Shown: positions 1-10,066 of the stretch, piece after piece
How the letters are laid out: each line of letters opens with the position of its first letter
How positions within the stretch are numbered: the first letter of the stretch is position 1
Assembly: GCA_905181705.1 (NCBI GenBank)
Contig: CAJIYP010000003.1
Coordinates: 1 to 64,000, forward strand
Length of the DNA: 64,000 nt
Reading direction: 5' to 3'
Source: Cryomorphaceae bacterium BACL29 MAG-121220-bin8
GTDB lineage: Bacteria; Bacteroidota; Bacteroidia; Flavobacteriales; Flavobacteriaceae
Notes under the pieces: model-generated
What the model was told of the DNA's origin: nothing
The model's database searches: none
Seen by the model: only the letters and a program-made list of their open reading frames with translations
Translations under genes and position numbers: made by a program

Positions 1-1140
1 CATATTAGTAACATTACCAACTTTCCATTTAGTTATATCAAAATCAAAATTTTTACCTCCAAAAAAACCACTCAAATCTGTAACTTTACTTACATCCCAA
101 TTTGATAAATCCCCAAATACCCATTTATTTTCAGGATCGTTTCCCCCTGCAGCAAACATACCAGACATATCAGTTACTTTACTTACATCCCAATTACTTA
201 AATCTCCCATACTGATGATGCTTCCGGAATAAGTAGTAAACCCTTGAAAAGTCGTAACATTACTTACATCCCACTTACTTATATCAATGTTAATTTTCTC
301 ATCAGATCCTAATCCTGTTCCTGCAAACAAAAAACTCATATTAGTCACATTACTCATGTCCCAAGTGCTAATATTAGATCCGAATCTTCCTTTATTCATA
401 GCGACACGAAAATATGAACGCAGAACGAGACTATTTGAATCTGCAGAAATAAAATCATCATCTTTTATAAGAGTAGTAACTATCTTAGTAACATCTGTTT
501 CGGAGTTTTCTAACATATCTTTTAACTTATCTTTATCTACAGCGGTATAAGTGACTCCATCTAATTCTCCCGTAGTTCCTGCTGTAACCCAGTCATAAGC
601 TTTTATTGTAACCCCATTCTCATCTAAATAAAAAGGGATTAATGTCTCAAAAACTGCAGTTACTGTTTTAGGTTTATCAATAGTAATTTCCTTTGGATTC
701 TCTGTTCCTGTCAAATCTCCATTCCATTGCTTGAATTTCCATCCAGCAGAGGGTGTTGCTGTTAATTCCACTACCGTTCCACTATTGTAATCCGTAGCAG
801 CACCTGCTTTTATTATCTTCTCTGTGATTGTTCCTTCTCCTTCAACAGCTGTGGTTAAAGCATATTTCTTTTTAACAAAGTTTGCAACCACCGTTTTATC
901 AGAATTCATTACAACAGTTGTTTCTGAACCGCCCATAGCTCCTGTCCAGTTTTTGAATTCATATTCTGCAGCTGCGGTAGCAGTTAAGTTGGCCGTGTCT
1001 CCTTCATTATACTGCCTTGTGTCTGGCAAGACTGTTCCGGCTTCCACAGGATTAGAAGAGGTGGTTAAGGTAAATTTTATTGTTTCCTTGGTACAAGAAA
1101 ATAAAAATAATACCGATAATAGAAGGATGAATTTTTTCAT
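1..1140 (-). CDS. DUF285/BspA-like surface lipoprotein with two InlB-type B-repeat-like domains (C-terminus truncated by window edge)
   Basis: Reverse-strand reading frame open from ATG at 1138-1140 ([35 protein letters not shown]...) to the window edge. Lipobox LFSC, then repeats of the form ISKWDVSNVTxMxGxF. Absent from the ORF track because it has no stop in the window. Near-identical N-terminal half to the gene at 28068. Confidence 0.85.
   Translation of the reverse strand, partial: MKKFILLLSVLFLFSCTKETIKFTLTTSSNPVEAGTVLPDTRQYNEGDTANLTATAAAEYEFKNWTGAMGGSETTVVMNSDKTVVANFVKKKYALTTAVEGEGTITEKIIKAGAATDYNSGTVVELTATPSAGWKFKQWNGDLTGTENPKEITIDKPKTVTAVFETLIPFYLDENGVTIKAYDWVTAGTTGELDGVTYTAVDKDKLKDMLENSETDVTKIVTTLIKDDDFISADSNSLVLRSYFRVAMNKGRFGSNISTWDMSNVTNMSFLFAGTGLGSDEKINIDISKWDVSNVTTFQGFTTYSGSIISMGDLSNWDVSKVTDMSGMFAAGGNDPENKWVFGDLSNWDVSKVTDLSGFFGGKNFDFDITKWKVGNVTNM
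540..1140. repeat. Near-identical direct repeat, copy 1 (N-terminal coding region of DUF285 lipoprotein)
   Basis: Aligns at offset 26928 with 27468-28068 with only scattered substitutions. Confidence 0.88.
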
Positions 1141-1322
1141 AATCACAAAAGTAATAAAAACATTCATATACAAAGGTTAGTTCATAATAATTATATAAAC
1201 CTGCTTACGAGAATTAAAATTAGCTTGTCTTTGTTTATAATTAAAAATGTAAATTGGTTAAATAATTTCTAATTTGAAATCATGTTTTACATCATAACAT
1301 TTGGAAAAAAAACTTTTCCATT

Positions 1323-1409
1323 CAGATTTTATGTAGCGATGCTTCAAGTTTTATTACTGGGATAGTTTTAACTATTGATGGTGGGTTTAGCGCTTACAGC
1401 GGAGTATAA
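1323..1409 (+). pseudogene. C-terminal relic of a short-chain dehydrogenase/reductase gene
   Basis: In-frame QILCSDASSFITGIVLTIDGGFSAYSGV-stop (stop 1407-1409), the typical SDR C-terminal motif (SDxSSFxTGxxxxIDGGFxAYSGV). No SDR body upstream. Confidence 0.75.
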
Positions 1410-1426
1410 TTATTAAACTATTAAAA

Positions 1427-2806
1427 ATGAAAATATTAATGAAAATTAAATTATTAACTCAGATATTATTTTTTATTCCATTAATCGGTTTTTCTCAATC
1501 AAATTGGACACAACTTTTTAACGGAAAGAATTTTGATGGATGGGAAATAAAGCAAGGTCAGGCTGACTTTGAAATTTTAAATGATGGTATAATTCAAGCA
1601 ACATCAATATTAAACTCTCCAAGCACTTATATGGGTACTGTAAATCACTACGATGATTTTATTTTAGAATATGATGTTTTTGTTACACCAGGTTTAAACT
1701 CTGGAGTGCAATTTAGAAGTTTAGTTTCAAAAAAAGGTCAAGTTTATGGGTATCAATGTGAGCTTGATACTGATGAATTCAGATCGTGGACAGGTGGAGT
1801 TTATGATCAGTCACGAAGATCTCTATTTCTTTATCCACTTACTAGAAACGAAAAAGGCAAAAATGCTTTTAAAAATGGTGTTTGGAATAAAGTTAGAATT
1901 GAAGCAGTGGGTAATTCTACAAGAACTTGGGTTAATGGAATTCAATGTTCTAATCTAATTGATGATACCTCAAAAAGTGGTTTTATTGCAATGCAAATAC
2001 ACTCTATTAAGTCAACTGAAAACGAAGGTAAAGTTGTTAAATGGAAAAATATTAGAATTTCAACATCAGATATTGAAAGAAATAGATGGCCGGTAGAAAG
2101 TTATGCTACAGAAATTAATAATATTGATAATTTCCTCTCTGAAGATCAAATATCTAAGGGTTGGAGATTTTTGTGGGATGGTAAAACAACAAAAGGATGG
2201 AGAGGAGCGAAATTAAAAACTTTTCCAACAGAGGGTTGGTTAATTCAAGATGGTTTATTGAAAGTCGTTGCTAATGGAGGATTGGAGTCAGCAGGAGGTG
2301 GTGATATAGTGACAGAAAAAAAGTTTAGTAATTTTGAGCTTGAGTTGGACTTTAAAATTACAAAGGGTGCCAACAGTGGAATAAAATATTTTGTTGATAC
2401 TGAAATGAATAAAGGTGAAGGTTCTTCAATTGGATTAGAGTTTCAGATTTTAGATGATAAAAATCATATTGATGCTAAAAAAGGTGTATTGGGAAATAGA
2501 AAAGTAGCTTCTTTATATGACCTAATTACAGCTCAAAACTTACAAGAATCTAGAGGTAAAAGAGATGTCAAGCCATATACTTGGCACAGGGCTAGAATAA
2601 TAGTAAATGGTAGTCATGTAGAACATTGGTTAGATAATATTAAAATGCTTGAATTTAATAGACATTCTCAGACTTTTAATTCATTAGTGAACTATAGTAA
2701 GTATCAAAAATGGCCTGGATTTGGTCAGGCTGATTCTGGTCATATTTTATTACAAGAACATGGAGATGAAGTGCATTTTAAAAATATTAAAATAAGAGAG
2801 TTTTAA
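1427..2806 (+). CDS. Secreted DUF1080 (3-keto-disaccharide hydrolase-like) protein with two domains
   Basis: Signal peptide, then two WxxLFNGKNFDGW / WRFLWDGKTTKGW domain starts, each ending VKWKNIRI / VHFKNIKIREF. Confidence 0.8.
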   Translation: MKILMKIKLLTQILFFIPLIGFSQSNWTQLFNGKNFDGWEIKQGQADFEILNDGIIQATSILNSPSTYMGTVNHYDDFILEYDVFVTPGLNSGVQFRSLVSKKGQVYGYQCELDTDEFRSWTGGVYDQSRRSLFLYPLTRNEKGKNAFKNGVWNKVRIEAVGNSTRTWVNGIQCSNLIDDTSKSGFIAMQIHSIKSTENEGKVVKWKNIRISTSDIERNRWPVESYATEINNIDNFLSEDQISKGWRFLWDGKTTKGWRGAKLKTFPTEGWLIQDGLLKVVANGGLESAGGGDIVTEKKFSNFELELDFKITKGANSGIKYFVDTEMNKGEGSSIGLEFQILDDKNHIDAKKGVLGNRKVASLYDLITAQNLQESRGKRDVKPYTWHRARIIVNGSHVEHWLDNIKMLEFNRHSQTFNSLVNYSKYQKWPGFGQADSGHILLQEHGDEVHFKNIKIREF

Positions 2807-2866
2807 TATCTTACAATAAATATTTATTAAAATAAAGTGATTATCTCGTTATAAAAATTAAAATAA

Positions 2867-4228
2867 ATGAAAAATAAAAGAAGAAATTTCCTAAAAAAAA
2901 CATCGCTAGTTTCCTTAGGAGTTTTAACTGCTAATGAAAGTTTGTATGCATCACCCAATAAACTTTCTGCAAAAAGTTATTCAAGAATTATTGGAGCTAA
3001 TGAGAGAATTAGTTTTGCTTTTCAAGGATTAGGGAGACGTTTACCAGGTTTGTTAAGATCATCTGTGAAATTAAAAAATGTTGATATTTTATATTTCTGT
3101 GATGTTATGCAAAATCAAATGGTTAAGGCTAATAAACAATTTAATAAGCTCACAGGCTTAACAGCAAAAAGTGAAGTAGATATTCATAAAATTCTAGAAG
3201 ATAAAAATGTAGATGCAATTATTATGGCTACACCTGATCACTGGCACGCATATGGATCATGTAAAGCTATGGAATCTGGAAAACACGTTTATTTAGAAAA
3301 ACCCTGTAGTCACAATATGGAAGAGAGTGATTTAATAGTAAATCATCAGAAATATTTTAATAAAGTTGTCCAAATGGGGAATCAACAGAGGTCATCGGGG
3401 CACACACAAAATATTATTAAAAAAATTCACCAAGGTGTAATCGGAGAAGCTTACAATGCCGTTGCATTTTATAATAATAGCAGAGGGAAAGTACCAAACC
3501 AACTTGTCATGGATGCTCCAAAAGGATTAAACTGGGATCTGTTTCAAGGTCCAGCACCAAGAAGAAATTATACTCATGACACTTGGGACTATAATTGGAG
3601 ATGGTATGGATGGGATTATGGTACTGGAGAAGCTGGAAATAATGCTACTCATGAACTAGATATTGCTAGATGGGCACTAGATGTTGATTATCCTAATGGT
3701 GTGAAAGTCTATGCTCAAAAAAATCATTTTTTGGATGATGGTTGGGAAATGTACGATAATATGGAAGCAAAATTTACATTTTCAAAAAACAAATCAATTA
3801 ACTGGAACGGACGAAGTAGAAATGCTTTTGGAAAAACAACAGATGGAGGTAGAGGAACTGTTGTATATGGAACTGAAGGCTCTGTTTTTGTTAATAGAAA
3901 GGAATACATACTTTATGATTTGAAAGGAAATATTATCGAAAACGTTAAGTCAAATGATAATGAATCTGGAGTTTCTTTAGGTGGAGGTGGTGATATGACC
4001 ACAAGACATATGCAAAACTTTATAGATGCAATAAAAAATAATGTTCTGTTAAATTCTCCAATTGAAGATGCTGTGATTAGCCAAAGTATGGTTCACTACG
4101 CAAATATTTCTTATCGAGCAGATACATCATTTTCTATTGATGAAAAAAGCGGAAAAACAAAAAATAAAAAAGCAAATAAATTTTGGTCAAGAACTTATGA
4201 ATCAGGTTGGAAGATTAAAATGAAATAG
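2867..4228 (+). CDS. Gfo/Idh/MocA family oxidoreductase with Tat-like leader
   Basis: NKRRNFLKKTSLVSLG leader; AIIMATPDHWHAYGSCKAMESGKHVYLEKPCSHN motif. Confidence 0.9.
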   Translation: MKNKRRNFLKKTSLVSLGVLTANESLYASPNKLSAKSYSRIIGANERISFAFQGLGRRLPGLLRSSVKLKNVDILYFCDVMQNQMVKANKQFNKLTGLTAKSEVDIHKILEDKNVDAIIMATPDHWHAYGSCKAMESGKHVYLEKPCSHNMEESDLIVNHQKYFNKVVQMGNQQRSSGHTQNIIKKIHQGVIGEAYNAVAFYNNSRGKVPNQLVMDAPKGLNWDLFQGPAPRRNYTHDTWDYNWRWYGWDYGTGEAGNNATHELDIARWALDVDYPNGVKVYAQKNHFLDDGWEMYDNMEAKFTFSKNKSINWNGRSRNAFGKTTDGGRGTVVYGTEGSVFVNRKEYILYDLKGNIIENVKSNDNESGVSLGGGGDMTTRHMQNFIDAIKNNVLLNSPIEDAVISQSMVHYANISYRADTSFSIDEKSGKTKNKKANKFWSRTYESGWKIKMK

Positions 4229-4346
4229 TATTAAACTTATATATCTTTGTAATAAAAAAATATATAAATTTATTACTGATTGTGTTGGTATTACTTATTT
4301 AACTGCAATACTTTAAGGATTAATAAATAGAGTTTAAAATATAATT

Positions 4347-5372
4347 TTGATTAAAAACAATATAGTAGCGTACGGAGAAATGCTCTTAAGATTAACACCA
4401 TTAAGTCATGGAGGTTTAATTGATCAATCTTCTTCGCTTAATATGTCATTTGCAGGAGCAGAAAGCAACATAATTTCAAGTCTTTCTAATTTAGGTCACC
4501 ATACATCCATGATTACTTCACTTCCAAATAATTCTTTAGGAAAATCAGCATGTAGATTTCTAAAGAGTTTTGGAGTAAACACAGATTATATAAAATTTAA
4601 AGATGGTAGAATTGGTTCTTATTATATAGAGCACGGAGCTTCTATAAGAGGAGGAAAAGTTATTTATGACAGATTAGACAGTTGTTTTTCTTCTGAAAAT
4701 ATAGCAGAATCAATTTGGGTAAAAGCTTTTAAAGATTCTGACTTTTATGTTTTAACTGGAATAACCCCTGCACTTTCAAAAGAATGTCAAAAAAACATTC
4801 TTAAATCTATCAAAATTGCTAAATCAAATAACGTAAAGATTATTTTTGATTTGAATTACAGGCGTAATTTATGGTCAGGAAAAGAAGCTTTAAAGTTTTT
4901 TTCTAAAATCATTAATGATGTTGATATTTTGATTGCAAATATTGGATCTGTTTCGGATGTTTTTGGTTTTGAATACAAGAGTTCTAATGATTTTAAAGAA
5001 TTAGAATTAATTACTAAGAGTGCGTGTGAGTTTATTTCAAATAAATATTCTTTTGACATGATAGGGATGACTATAAGAAACCAAATACATGCAACTCATA
5101 ATCAATTAGGAGGAGTTATTAGGGTTAATGAAAAATACTATTATGGAAAATCTTATGATTTGGAAATTATTGATAGACTTGGTGGTGGAGATGCCTTTGT
5201 TTCGGGACTTTTACATGGCCTAATTAATAATTATAAAAATGATCAAATAATAAACTTTGCTAATGCTTGTTTTGCATTAACACAAACCATTAAGGGAGAT
5301 GTGAATTATTTTGAAGAAGATGATATCATTGACTTTTCCTCAAAAAATTATTCAGGTTATATAAAAAGATAA
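4347..5372 (+). CDS. kdgK: PfkB-family sugar kinase, probable 2-keto-3-deoxygluconate kinase (TTG start)
   Basis: PfkB features (GEMLLRLTP, FAGAESNIISSLSNLG, DRLGGGDAFVSGLLHG); followed immediately by a KDPG-aldolase gene. Confidence 0.8.
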   Translation: MIKNNIVAYGEMLLRLTPLSHGGLIDQSSSLNMSFAGAESNIISSLSNLGHHTSMITSLPNNSLGKSACRFLKSFGVNTDYIKFKDGRIGSYYIEHGASIRGGKVIYDRLDSCFSSENIAESIWVKAFKDSDFYVLTGITPALSKECQKNILKSIKIAKSNNVKIIFDLNYRRNLWSGKEALKFFSKIINDVDILIANIGSVSDVFGFEYKSSNDFKELELITKSACEFISNKYSFDMIGMTIRNQIHATHNQLGGVIRVNEKYYYGKSYDLEIIDRLGGGDAFVSGLLHGLINNYKNDQIINFANACFALTQTIKGDVNYFEEDDIIDFSSKNYSGYIKR

Positions 5373-5376
5373 AGGA

Positions 5377-6009
5377 ATGCATGAAGTTTTTAAAAAAATA
5401 AAAAAACATAAGATTATTGCAGTTTTAGAAATTGATTGTTTAGAGAATGTTATTCCTCTATGTGAAACTTTATTAAGTTCTGGGATTAATGTTATTGAGC
5501 TTGCTTTGAGGACTGAGGTTGCGCAAAAAGCTACTGAATTAATTCTAAAAAAATTTCCTCAAATGATTGTAGGTTTAGGAACTGTTTTAAATGAGAATCA
5601 AGTCAAATTTGCTATAGATTCAGGTGTTAGTTTTGCTGTTGCACCTGGCTGTAATCCTAAAATTATTGATCTAGCAAAAAAAAATAATTTATTGTTTTCA
5701 CCTGGAATTTGTAGTCCTACAGATATTGAAATTTCATTAGATTACGGATGTAATGTTTTAAAGTTTTTTCCAGCCGAGTATAGTGGAGGTGTAAAATATT
5801 TAAATTCGATTAATAACCCATACAAACATTTAGATTTAAATTATATTCCTTTAGGTGGAATAAATATTTTAAACGTAAAAAACTATTTAGACTCAGATTT
5901 AGTATTAGCTATTGGAGGAAGTTGGCTGGCTCCAAAACATCTAATTAATTCAAAAAAATGGGATATAATTTTCTCTAACTGTAAAGAAATTAACAGTCTT
6001 ATAACCTAG
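5377..6009 (+). CDS. eda: Bifunctional 4-hydroxy-2-oxoglutarate / KDPG aldolase
   Basis: Eda-family motifs GLGTVLN, AVAPGCNP, LKFFPAEYSGGVKYL, IPLGGIN. Confidence 0.85.
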   Translation: MHEVFKKIKKHKIIAVLEIDCLENVIPLCETLLSSGINVIELALRTEVAQKATELILKKFPQMIVGLGTVLNENQVKFAIDSGVSFAVAPGCNPKIIDLAKKNNLLFSPGICSPTDIEISLDYGCNVLKFFPAEYSGGVKYLNSINNPYKHLDLNYIPLGGINILNVKNYLDSDLVLAIGGSWLAPKHLINSKKWDIIFSNCKEINSLIT

Positions 6010-6214
6010 TTTTTAAATTAATTTATAAAAAAGTTTTGATTACAAAAAAAAAAAAATCATATTTGACATGTGAATATGTTTAAATACTTAAAATCTAATA
6101 TTTCTAATCGCGTTTCTCTTCGCTTCCGCCCTGTTGGGTCATTCTCTATTTAAGAAACTAGGTGTGTCCAGTTTCATTTCAATTCAATCTTAGTTAATTT
6201 ATTATTTAAACATC

Positions 6215-6742
6215 GTGGATATACTTATTGCTTCATCAAAGCATATTAAATATTGTAATGTCATCTCAAAAGCTATTAGTTCTTCTGCTAAAGTTAGAGG
6301 AACTGGTATTGCTCTTAGATCATCAGAATACATCAAAACTAAAATTGAAAATAATAATGCCATCATAGCTGTCAACAACAATGAGTTTGCAGGATTTTGT
6401 TATATAGAAGTTTGGGGGCATGGAAAATATGTAGCTCATTCTGGGTTAATAGTCTCACCAGAGTACAGAGGCAAAGGATTAGCAAAAAAAATAAAAACAC
6501 TAACCTTCAATCATTCAAAAAATAAATATCCAGATGCTAAAATATTCGGAATAACCACTGGGCTTCCAGTTATGAAAATTAATTATGAATTAGGGTATAA
6601 GCCTGTTACTTTTTCAGAATTAACTGATGATAATGAATTCTGGAAAGGATGTTCCACATGTAAAAATTATGATGTACTGAACAGGACTAACAGGGAAATG
6701 TGCCTTTGCACAGGCATGCTTTATGAACCACAAAAAAAATGA
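6215..6742 (+). CDS. GNAT family N-acetyltransferase heading the arginine operon (GTG start)
   Basis: GLIVSPEYRGKGLAKKIK acetyl-CoA-binding motif; Cys-rich C-terminus CSTCKNYDVLNRTNREMCLCTGM; directly upstream of argG. Confidence 0.75.
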   Translation: MDILIASSKHIKYCNVISKAISSSAKVRGTGIALRSSEYIKTKIENNNAIIAVNNNEFAGFCYIEVWGHGKYVAHSGLIVSPEYRGKGLAKKIKTLTFNHSKNKYPDAKIFGITTGLPVMKINYELGYKPVTFSELTDDNEFWKGCSTCKNYDVLNRTNREMCLCTGMLYEPQKK

Positions 6743-6746
6743 AAAA

Positions 6747-7930
6747 ATGAAAAAAATTATATTAGCTTATAGTGGAGGTTTAGACACTTCATATTGCCTC
6801 AAAAAACTTTCAAGTAAAGGAAATGAAGTTCATGCAGTTTGTATTAATACAGGTGGATTTAAAAAGTCTGAACTTAAAACAAACGAAAATAAAGCATTGA
6901 AATTAGGGGCATTTAAATATAAGACCATTGATGCTGTAGAAATTTATTATAATAAAATAATAAAATATTTAATTTACGGAAATGTCTTAAGAAATAACAC
7001 CTACCCTCTTTCAGTAAGTGCAGAAAGAACGATTCAAGCATTAGAAATAATAAATTATGCTAAGAATAATGATGCTACTCATATTGCTCATGGAAGTACA
7101 GGAGCTGGTAATGATCAAGTAAGGTTTGATATGCTTTTCCAAATTATAGCTCCTGAAATAGAAATTATTACTCCAATACGAGATAATAATTTGACAAGAG
7201 AAGATGAAACAACATTTTTACAAAATAATGGAGTTAATATTGAATGGGAGAAAGCAAAATACTCAATTAATAAAGGTTTGTGGGGAACTAGCGTTGGTGG
7301 TGATGAAACCTTAACTTCAGATAAAAAATTACCAAATAGTGCTTTCCCTAGTCAACTAAATACTAATAAAATGAAGAATTGTCTTTAACATTTAAAAATG
7401 GAGAAATCTGTGGAATTAATGGTAAAAAATACGATTCTGTGACAGCAATAGAGCTGATTTCAGAAAAATGTAATAACTACTGTATTGGAAGAGATATTCA
7501 CGTAGGAGACACAATTATTGGAATAAAAGGAAGAGTGGGATTTGAAGCTGGTGGACCAATTGTAATTTTAAAAGCTCATCACCTACTAGAAAAACATACT
7601 TTAACTAAATGGCAGCAGTATCAAAAAGAACAATTGTCTAATTTTTTTGGTATGCATCTTCACGAGGGACACTTTTTAGATCCAGTAATGAGAGACATTG
7701 AAGCTTTTTTAGAAAGTAGCCAGAAAAATGTTAATGGAGAAGTTTATGTAACTCTTCATCCCTACAGGTTTGAATTAAATGGAATTAAATCAAATAATGA
7801 TTTAATGGATAATGGATTTGGATCTTATGGGGAATCAAATAAGAAATGGACAGCAGAAGATGCAAAAGGATTTATTAAAATCATTTCTAATCAAAATAAA
7901 ATATATCATCATGTCAATAAATCAAAGTAA
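6747..7930 (+). CDS. argG: Argininosuccinate synthase, split by one frameshift near 7368-7374
   Basis: N-terminal part (track ORF 6723-7388): ILAYSGGLDTSYCLKKL, ARGININOSUCCINATE SYNTHASE-like AHGSTGAGNDQVRFD. C-terminal part (7379-7930): GEICGINGKKYDSVTAIELI, LHEGHFLDPVMRDIEAF. Adding one A to the taaaatg run joins the frames as NKNEELSLTFKNGE. Confidence 0.85.
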
Positions 7931-8909
7931 AATTAAAGTCGGAATTGTTGGTTCTTCCGGATACACAGGGGGCGAACTGATAAGATTAATCATCAACCAT
8001 CCTAATTGTGAATTGATTTTTGCTAATAGTAAGATTAATAATGGAAAGATGATTTCAGACATACACAAGGATTTGGAAGGAGAGATTGAAATGAAATTCT
8101 CAGAACAAATCAATAACGATATTGATGTTTTATTTCTATGCTTAGGACACGGTAACTCAATAGATTTTCTTGAGACTAACAAATTAGAAAAAGAAATTAA
8201 AATTATTGATTTAAGTCAAGATTTTAGACTTGAAAATTCATTTTCAAACCTTAACCAAAATAGAGATTTTACTTATGGATTGCCAGAACTTCAAAAAGAA
8301 AAAATTATAAATTCAAAAAACATTGCTAATCCTGGATGTTTTGCAACTGCTATTCAGCTTGGACTGATTCCATTAATAGAAAAGGGATTAATTGATGAGG
8401 AAATTCATACTAGTGCCATAACAGGAAGCACTGGAGCAGGGATAAAACCTAGTTCCACATCACACTTTAGTTGGAGGAACAACAATATCTCTTGGTATAA
8501 ACCATTTACTCATCAACACTTAAATGAAATAAATTATTCTTTTAAAAACTTAAGTAACAAAAAAAATAAAATTAATTTTCTTCCAATAAGAGGAGACTTT
8601 ACTAGAGGAATTTTTTGTACAAGTTATTTTAAAAGCTCCTTAAAATTATCAGATTTAGAAATAATTTATAATGAATATTACAAGAGAGATCCTTTTACGT
8701 TTGTATCTAAAAATGAGATTCATTTAAAACAAGTAATTAACACAAATAAATGTTTAATTCATTTACATCAAAATAAAGACATAATTATGGTGACCTCAAT
8801 AATAGACAATCTTATTAAAGGTGCCTCAGGGCAAGCAGTTCAAAATATGAATTTAATGTTTGGCTTAAAAGAGGAGACAGGGCTAAAATTAAAAAGCTCA
8901 ATATTTTAA
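7911..8909 (+). CDS. argC: N-acetyl-gamma-glutamyl-phosphate reductase
   Basis: MSINQSKIKVGIVGSSGYTGGELIRLI; NPGCFATAIQLGLIPL. The annotated 7812 start is an upstream extension; the internal ATG at 7911 fits the family. Confidence 0.9.
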   Translation: MSINQSKIKVGIVGSSGYTGGELIRLIINHPNCELIFANSKINNGKMISDIHKDLEGEIEMKFSEQINNDIDVLFLCLGHGNSIDFLETNKLEKEIKIIDLSQDFRLENSFSNLNQNRDFTYGLPELQKEKIINSKNIANPGCFATAIQLGLIPLIEKGLIDEEIHTSAITGSTGAGIKPSSTSHFSWRNNNISWYKPFTHQHLNEINYSFKNLSNKKNKINFLPIRGDFTRGIFCTSYFKSSLKLSDLEIIYNEYYKRDPFTFVSKNEIHLKQVINTNKCLIHLHQNKDIIMVTSIIDNLIKGASGQAVQNMNLMFGLKEETGLKLKSSIF

Positions 8910-8938
8910 AAAATGAATAATGTTTTAAACAATAATCA

Positions 8939-10066
8939 ATGAGTCTATTCAAAGTTTACCCACTATACAACATAAACCCTTTACAGGCAAAAGGATGTTA
9001 TGTGTATGACAACAAAGGAAAAAAATATTTAGATCTATATGGAGGTCACGCTGTAATATCTATAGGTCATGGCCACCCTAATTATATAAAAAGCTTATCT
9101 AATCAATTAAATAAAATTGGGTTTTATTCAAACTATATAATCAATGATTTACAAAAGGAAGTTGCTGAAAAAATCATCAAACAATCTAGTTGTAAAGATT
9201 ATGAATTGTTCATGTGCAGCTCTGGTGCTGAAGCAAATGAAAATGCTCTTCAAATAGCATCATTTCATAACAACAAGTCAAGAATAATTGCATTTAAAAA
9301 TTCTTTTCACGGAAGAAGTAATGCTGCTTTAAGCGCTACAGATAATCAAAACATAAAATCAAAATTAAATACTAAAATTGATGTTACTTTTTTAAAGTTT
9401 AATGATAGAGAGTCATTAATAAAAGAAGTATCAAAAAGTGATGTTAGCTCCATAATATTTGAATCCATTCAAGGTGTTGGAGGACTGGATGAGCCGGATT
9501 CAGGATTTGTAAAGTTTCTAAGAGAAACATGTGATAAGTATAATATTTGTTTAATTGCCGATGAAGTTCAATCAGGTTTTGGTAGAACAGGAGATTTTTT
9601 TGCATTTCAAAAACATAATATAAAACCTGATATCATTCCAATGGCTAAAGGAATGGGTAATGGATTCCCAGTTGGAGGAGTTTTAATAAATAAAAAAATT
9701 AAATCAAAATTTGGGATGTTAGGAACAACCTTTGGGGGAAATCATTTAGCATGTTCAGCAGTTTTATCCGTTCTAAAAACAATAGAGGAAGAGAATTTAT
9801 TAAAAAACAGTAAAAATTTAGAGGTTTATTTTAAAAACAAATTATCAAAAATTAAATCAATTAAAAAAATAAAAGGAAGAGGTTTAATGCTAGGTTTAGA
9901 GTTTGACTTTGACGCAGGAGAACTTAGAAAAAATTTAATTTTTAAACATAATATTTTTACTGGGGGAAGTGCTAATAAAAAATTACTAAGAATTCTTCCT
10001 CCTTTAAATATTAAAACAAAACATATAGACATGCTTTATAAAGCATTAAAAAATGAATTAAAATGA
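8939..10066 (+). CDS. argD: Acetylornithine/succinylornithine aminotransferase
   Basis: Class-III aminotransferase motifs FHGRSNAALSAT, IADEVQSGFGRTG, PMAKGMGNGFPVGG; position in arg operon. Confidence 0.9.
   Translation: MSLFKVYPLYNINPLQAKGCYVYDNKGKKYLDLYGGHAVISIGHGHPNYIKSLSNQLNKIGFYSNYIINDLQKEVAEKIIKQSSCKDYELFMCSSGAEANENALQIASFHNNKSRIIAFKNSFHGRSNAALSATDNQNIKSKLNTKIDVTFLKFNDRESLIKEVSKSDVSSIIFESIQGVGGLDEPDSGFVKFLRETCDKYNICLIADEVQSGFGRTGDFFAFQKHNIKPDIIPMAKGMGNGFPVGGVLINKKIKSKFGMLGTTFGGNHLACSAVLSVLKTIEEENLLKNSKNLEVYFKNKLSKIKSIKKIKGRGLMLGLEFDFDAGELRKNLIFKHNIFTGGSANKKLLRILPPLNIKTKHIDMLYKALKNELK

Noticed and set aside
824-1180. Plus-strand [20 protein letters not shown]..., repeated at 27752-28081
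   Set aside because: Antisense to the duplicated DUF285 N-terminal region; its apparent conservation only reflects the duplicated coding strand opposite.
1746-1958. Small ORFs nested in larger genes (e.g. 1746-1958, 3711-3923, 3724-3909, 13239-13457, 29451-29757, 40812-41024, 43282-43509)
   Set aside because: Overlap well-supported CDSs in other frames, no recognisable protein features.
6040-6060. A-rich run upstream of the arginine operon as a functional element
   Set aside because: Simple homopolymer in AT-rich DNA; no supporting structure.
7812-7910. N-terminal extension of argC
   Set aside because: Overlaps argG coding region out of frame; family start fits ATG 7911.
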